NCBI GenBank assembly: GCA_900313435.1
Contig: OMRF01000013.1
Location: 1 to 8,851, forward strand
From: an uncultured Lachnospiraceae bacterium
Lineage (GTDB): Bacteria; Bacillota; Clostridia; Lachnospirales; Lachnospiraceae
Direction of reading: 5' to 3'
DNA length: 8,851 bases
The position numbers and the translations under genes were made by a program. A model generated the notes under the pieces. The model ran no database searches, was not told where the DNA came from, and was given only the letters and a program-made list of their open reading frames with translations. Every line of letters begins with the position of its first letter. Positions within the stretch are counted from its first letter, which is position 1. This document shows positions 7,900 to 8,851 of the stretch, one piece after another.

Positions 7900-8851
7900 T
7901 GTACATTTGTCCCAAAAGTCCTTAATATCTACGCATAGCGTGTCAATGGTCCCGTATTTTATGTCACTCCAGGACTCGGGAAAGACTTCCTTATAATCCC
8001 TGATCGAGAATCTTTGATCAAGGAGCACTACTATCCCCTCATCCTCCTCAGTCCTTATCACCCTTCCCGCGGCCTGCAGCACCTTTGTCATCCCGGGATA
8101 TAGATAGGCATAGGAAAACCCGTCCATTCCCTTCCCTTCAAAATAATCCTTTATAATGTCCTGCCTTACCGAAACCTTCGGGAGAGCAACTCCTATGATC
8201 ACAGCCCCTATGAGCTTCTCGCCTTTCAGATCTATGCCCTCGGAAAACGCTCCGCCCATCACGGTGAGGCCGAGGGTATTTTTTTCATTATCCGAAAAAT
8301 TAGAGAGAAATTCCCTCCTCTCCTCCTCGTTCATATCCTTGGACTGGACGACTATCCTGATATCCTCGGGAAGGAAGAAATGAGAGAGGCTTTTTTCAAC
8401 CTCCTCCATAAAGGAATACGAAGGGAAAAAGGCCATATAATTTCCTTTTTTCACGGACACTATCCTTGAAAGGTAATCCGCATACTTCATATACATGGAC
8501 TCATCCCTCTGCCGGTACAGGCTGGAAACATCCTTGCCGGAAAAGACTCCAAGCTTTTTCTGATCAAAGGAGGATCTTGCAAAAGCCGCATAAGGAGTCT
8601 CCTCCCTGCAAAGGATATCCCTGTAATACTTCATTGGAAGAAGTGTCGCGGAGAAAAAAACGGAGGAGCGCCCATAATTAAGCCTCTCGGAAAGCTGCCC
8701 TGAAGGATCCACGCAAAACAGTATTATACTTATCCTTCCTCCCTCCTCCCTCACGCAGTAGAGGACATAGCCGTCAGACTTGTATTCGTACATCGAAAGA
8801 AAGAATCTTATATTGAAAAATAATTCCCGAAGCTCATCCTCATCTTCCGGA
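7897..8851 (-). CDS. Rad3/XPD/DinG-type ATP-dependent DNA helicase, C-terminal part (5' end cut by window edge)
   Basis: The frame is open from the right edge (first whole codon at 8850) to a TAA at 7899-7897, giving 317 visible residues. An in-frame ATG at 8793 exists, but coding similarity continues upstream of it, so it is probably internal. The visible part is the second RecA-like domain of a superfamily 2 helicase of the Rad3/DinG group. It has SSVFFSATLLP (about 62-72 of the fragment), FFPSYSFMEEV (about 141-151, motif IV region), GGAFSEGIDLKGEKL (about 199-213, motif V) and QAAGRVIRTEEDEGIVVLLDQRF (about 259-281, motif VI with its arginine finger). Such proteins unwind DNA in repair or replication-stress responses. 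The Walker A, DEAH box and any iron-sulfur cysteines would lie upstream, outside the window. No gene symbol is given because DinG, YoaA and other clostridial Rad3-like helicases cannot be told apart from this part. There is no visible terminator after it. Confidence 0.88.
   Translation of the reverse strand, partial: PEDEDELRELFFNIRFFLSMYEYKSDGYVLYCVREEGGRISIILFCVDPSGQLSERLNYGRSSVFFSATLLPMKYYRDILCREETPYAAFARSSFDQKKLGVFSGKDVSSLYRQRDESMYMKYADYLSRIVSVKKGNYMAFFPSYSFMEEVEKSLSHFFLPEDIRIVVQSKDMNEEERREFLSNFSDNEKNTLGLTVMGGAFSEGIDLKGEKLIGAVIIGVALPKVSVRQDIIKDYFEGKGMDGFSYAYLYPGMTKVLQAAGRVIRTEEDEGIVVLLDQRFSIRDYKEVFPESWSDIKYGTIDTLCVDIKDFWDKCT

Noticed and set aside
7897..8793. Helicase fragment taken as a complete 298-residue gene starting at the ATG at 8793
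   Set aside because: The frame stays open upstream to the window edge, no Shine-Dalgarno precedes this ATG, and a Rad3/DinG helicase needs the N-terminal ATP-binding domain, which is absent here.
1..8851. Mobile element, CRISPR array, tRNA/rRNA, toxin-antitoxin or defence island
   Set aside because: Coding is nearly continuous with housekeeping genes, and no direct repeats, transposase motifs, RNA-gene signatures or accessory genes were seen on either strand.

Overview
The window reads as a slice of a low- to mid-GC Firmicutes chromosome, most likely class Clostridia and probably Lachnospiraceae. I infer this from the single-chain clostridial-type PurL and from protein wording typical of that family; no rRNA or other taxonomic marker is present. 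All genes lie on the minus strand, so transcription runs from the right edge to the left edge.

In transcriptional order: (1) positions 8851-7897 hold the C-terminal third of a Rad3/XPD/DinG-type superfamily 2 DNA helicase, cut by the right edge. (2) Positions 7896-7806 are a 91-base intergenic region, the only non-coding stretch. It carries a perfect extended -10 promoter (TGTTATAAT), an A/T tract upstream of it, a leader of about 48 bases and a clear Shine-Dalgarno. (3) purL (7805-3996) encodes a 1269-residue phosphoribosylformylglycinamidine synthase with its glutaminase domain fused at the C-terminus. (4) carA (3999-2926) encodes the small glutaminase subunit of carbamoyl phosphate synthetase, and its ATG overlaps the purL stop as ATGA. 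(5) carB (2922 to the left edge) encodes the large subunit. It starts 3 bases after carA and is cut inside its C-terminal allosteric domain.

The purL-carA-carB block looks like one transcription unit joining step 4 of de novo purine synthesis to the enzyme that supplies carbamoyl phosphate for pyrimidines and arginine. Both enzymes use glutamine, ATP and a channelled-ammonia mechanism, so co-expression would balance demand on the same glutamine pool. No purine riboswitch, T-box, PyrR-type attenuator or recognisable PUR box was seen in the short leader.

I found no mobile element, CRISPR array, RNA gene or defence system. The genes are intact housekeeping enzymes apart from the two cut by the window edges. 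The points worth a second look are the gene arrangement and its control region.
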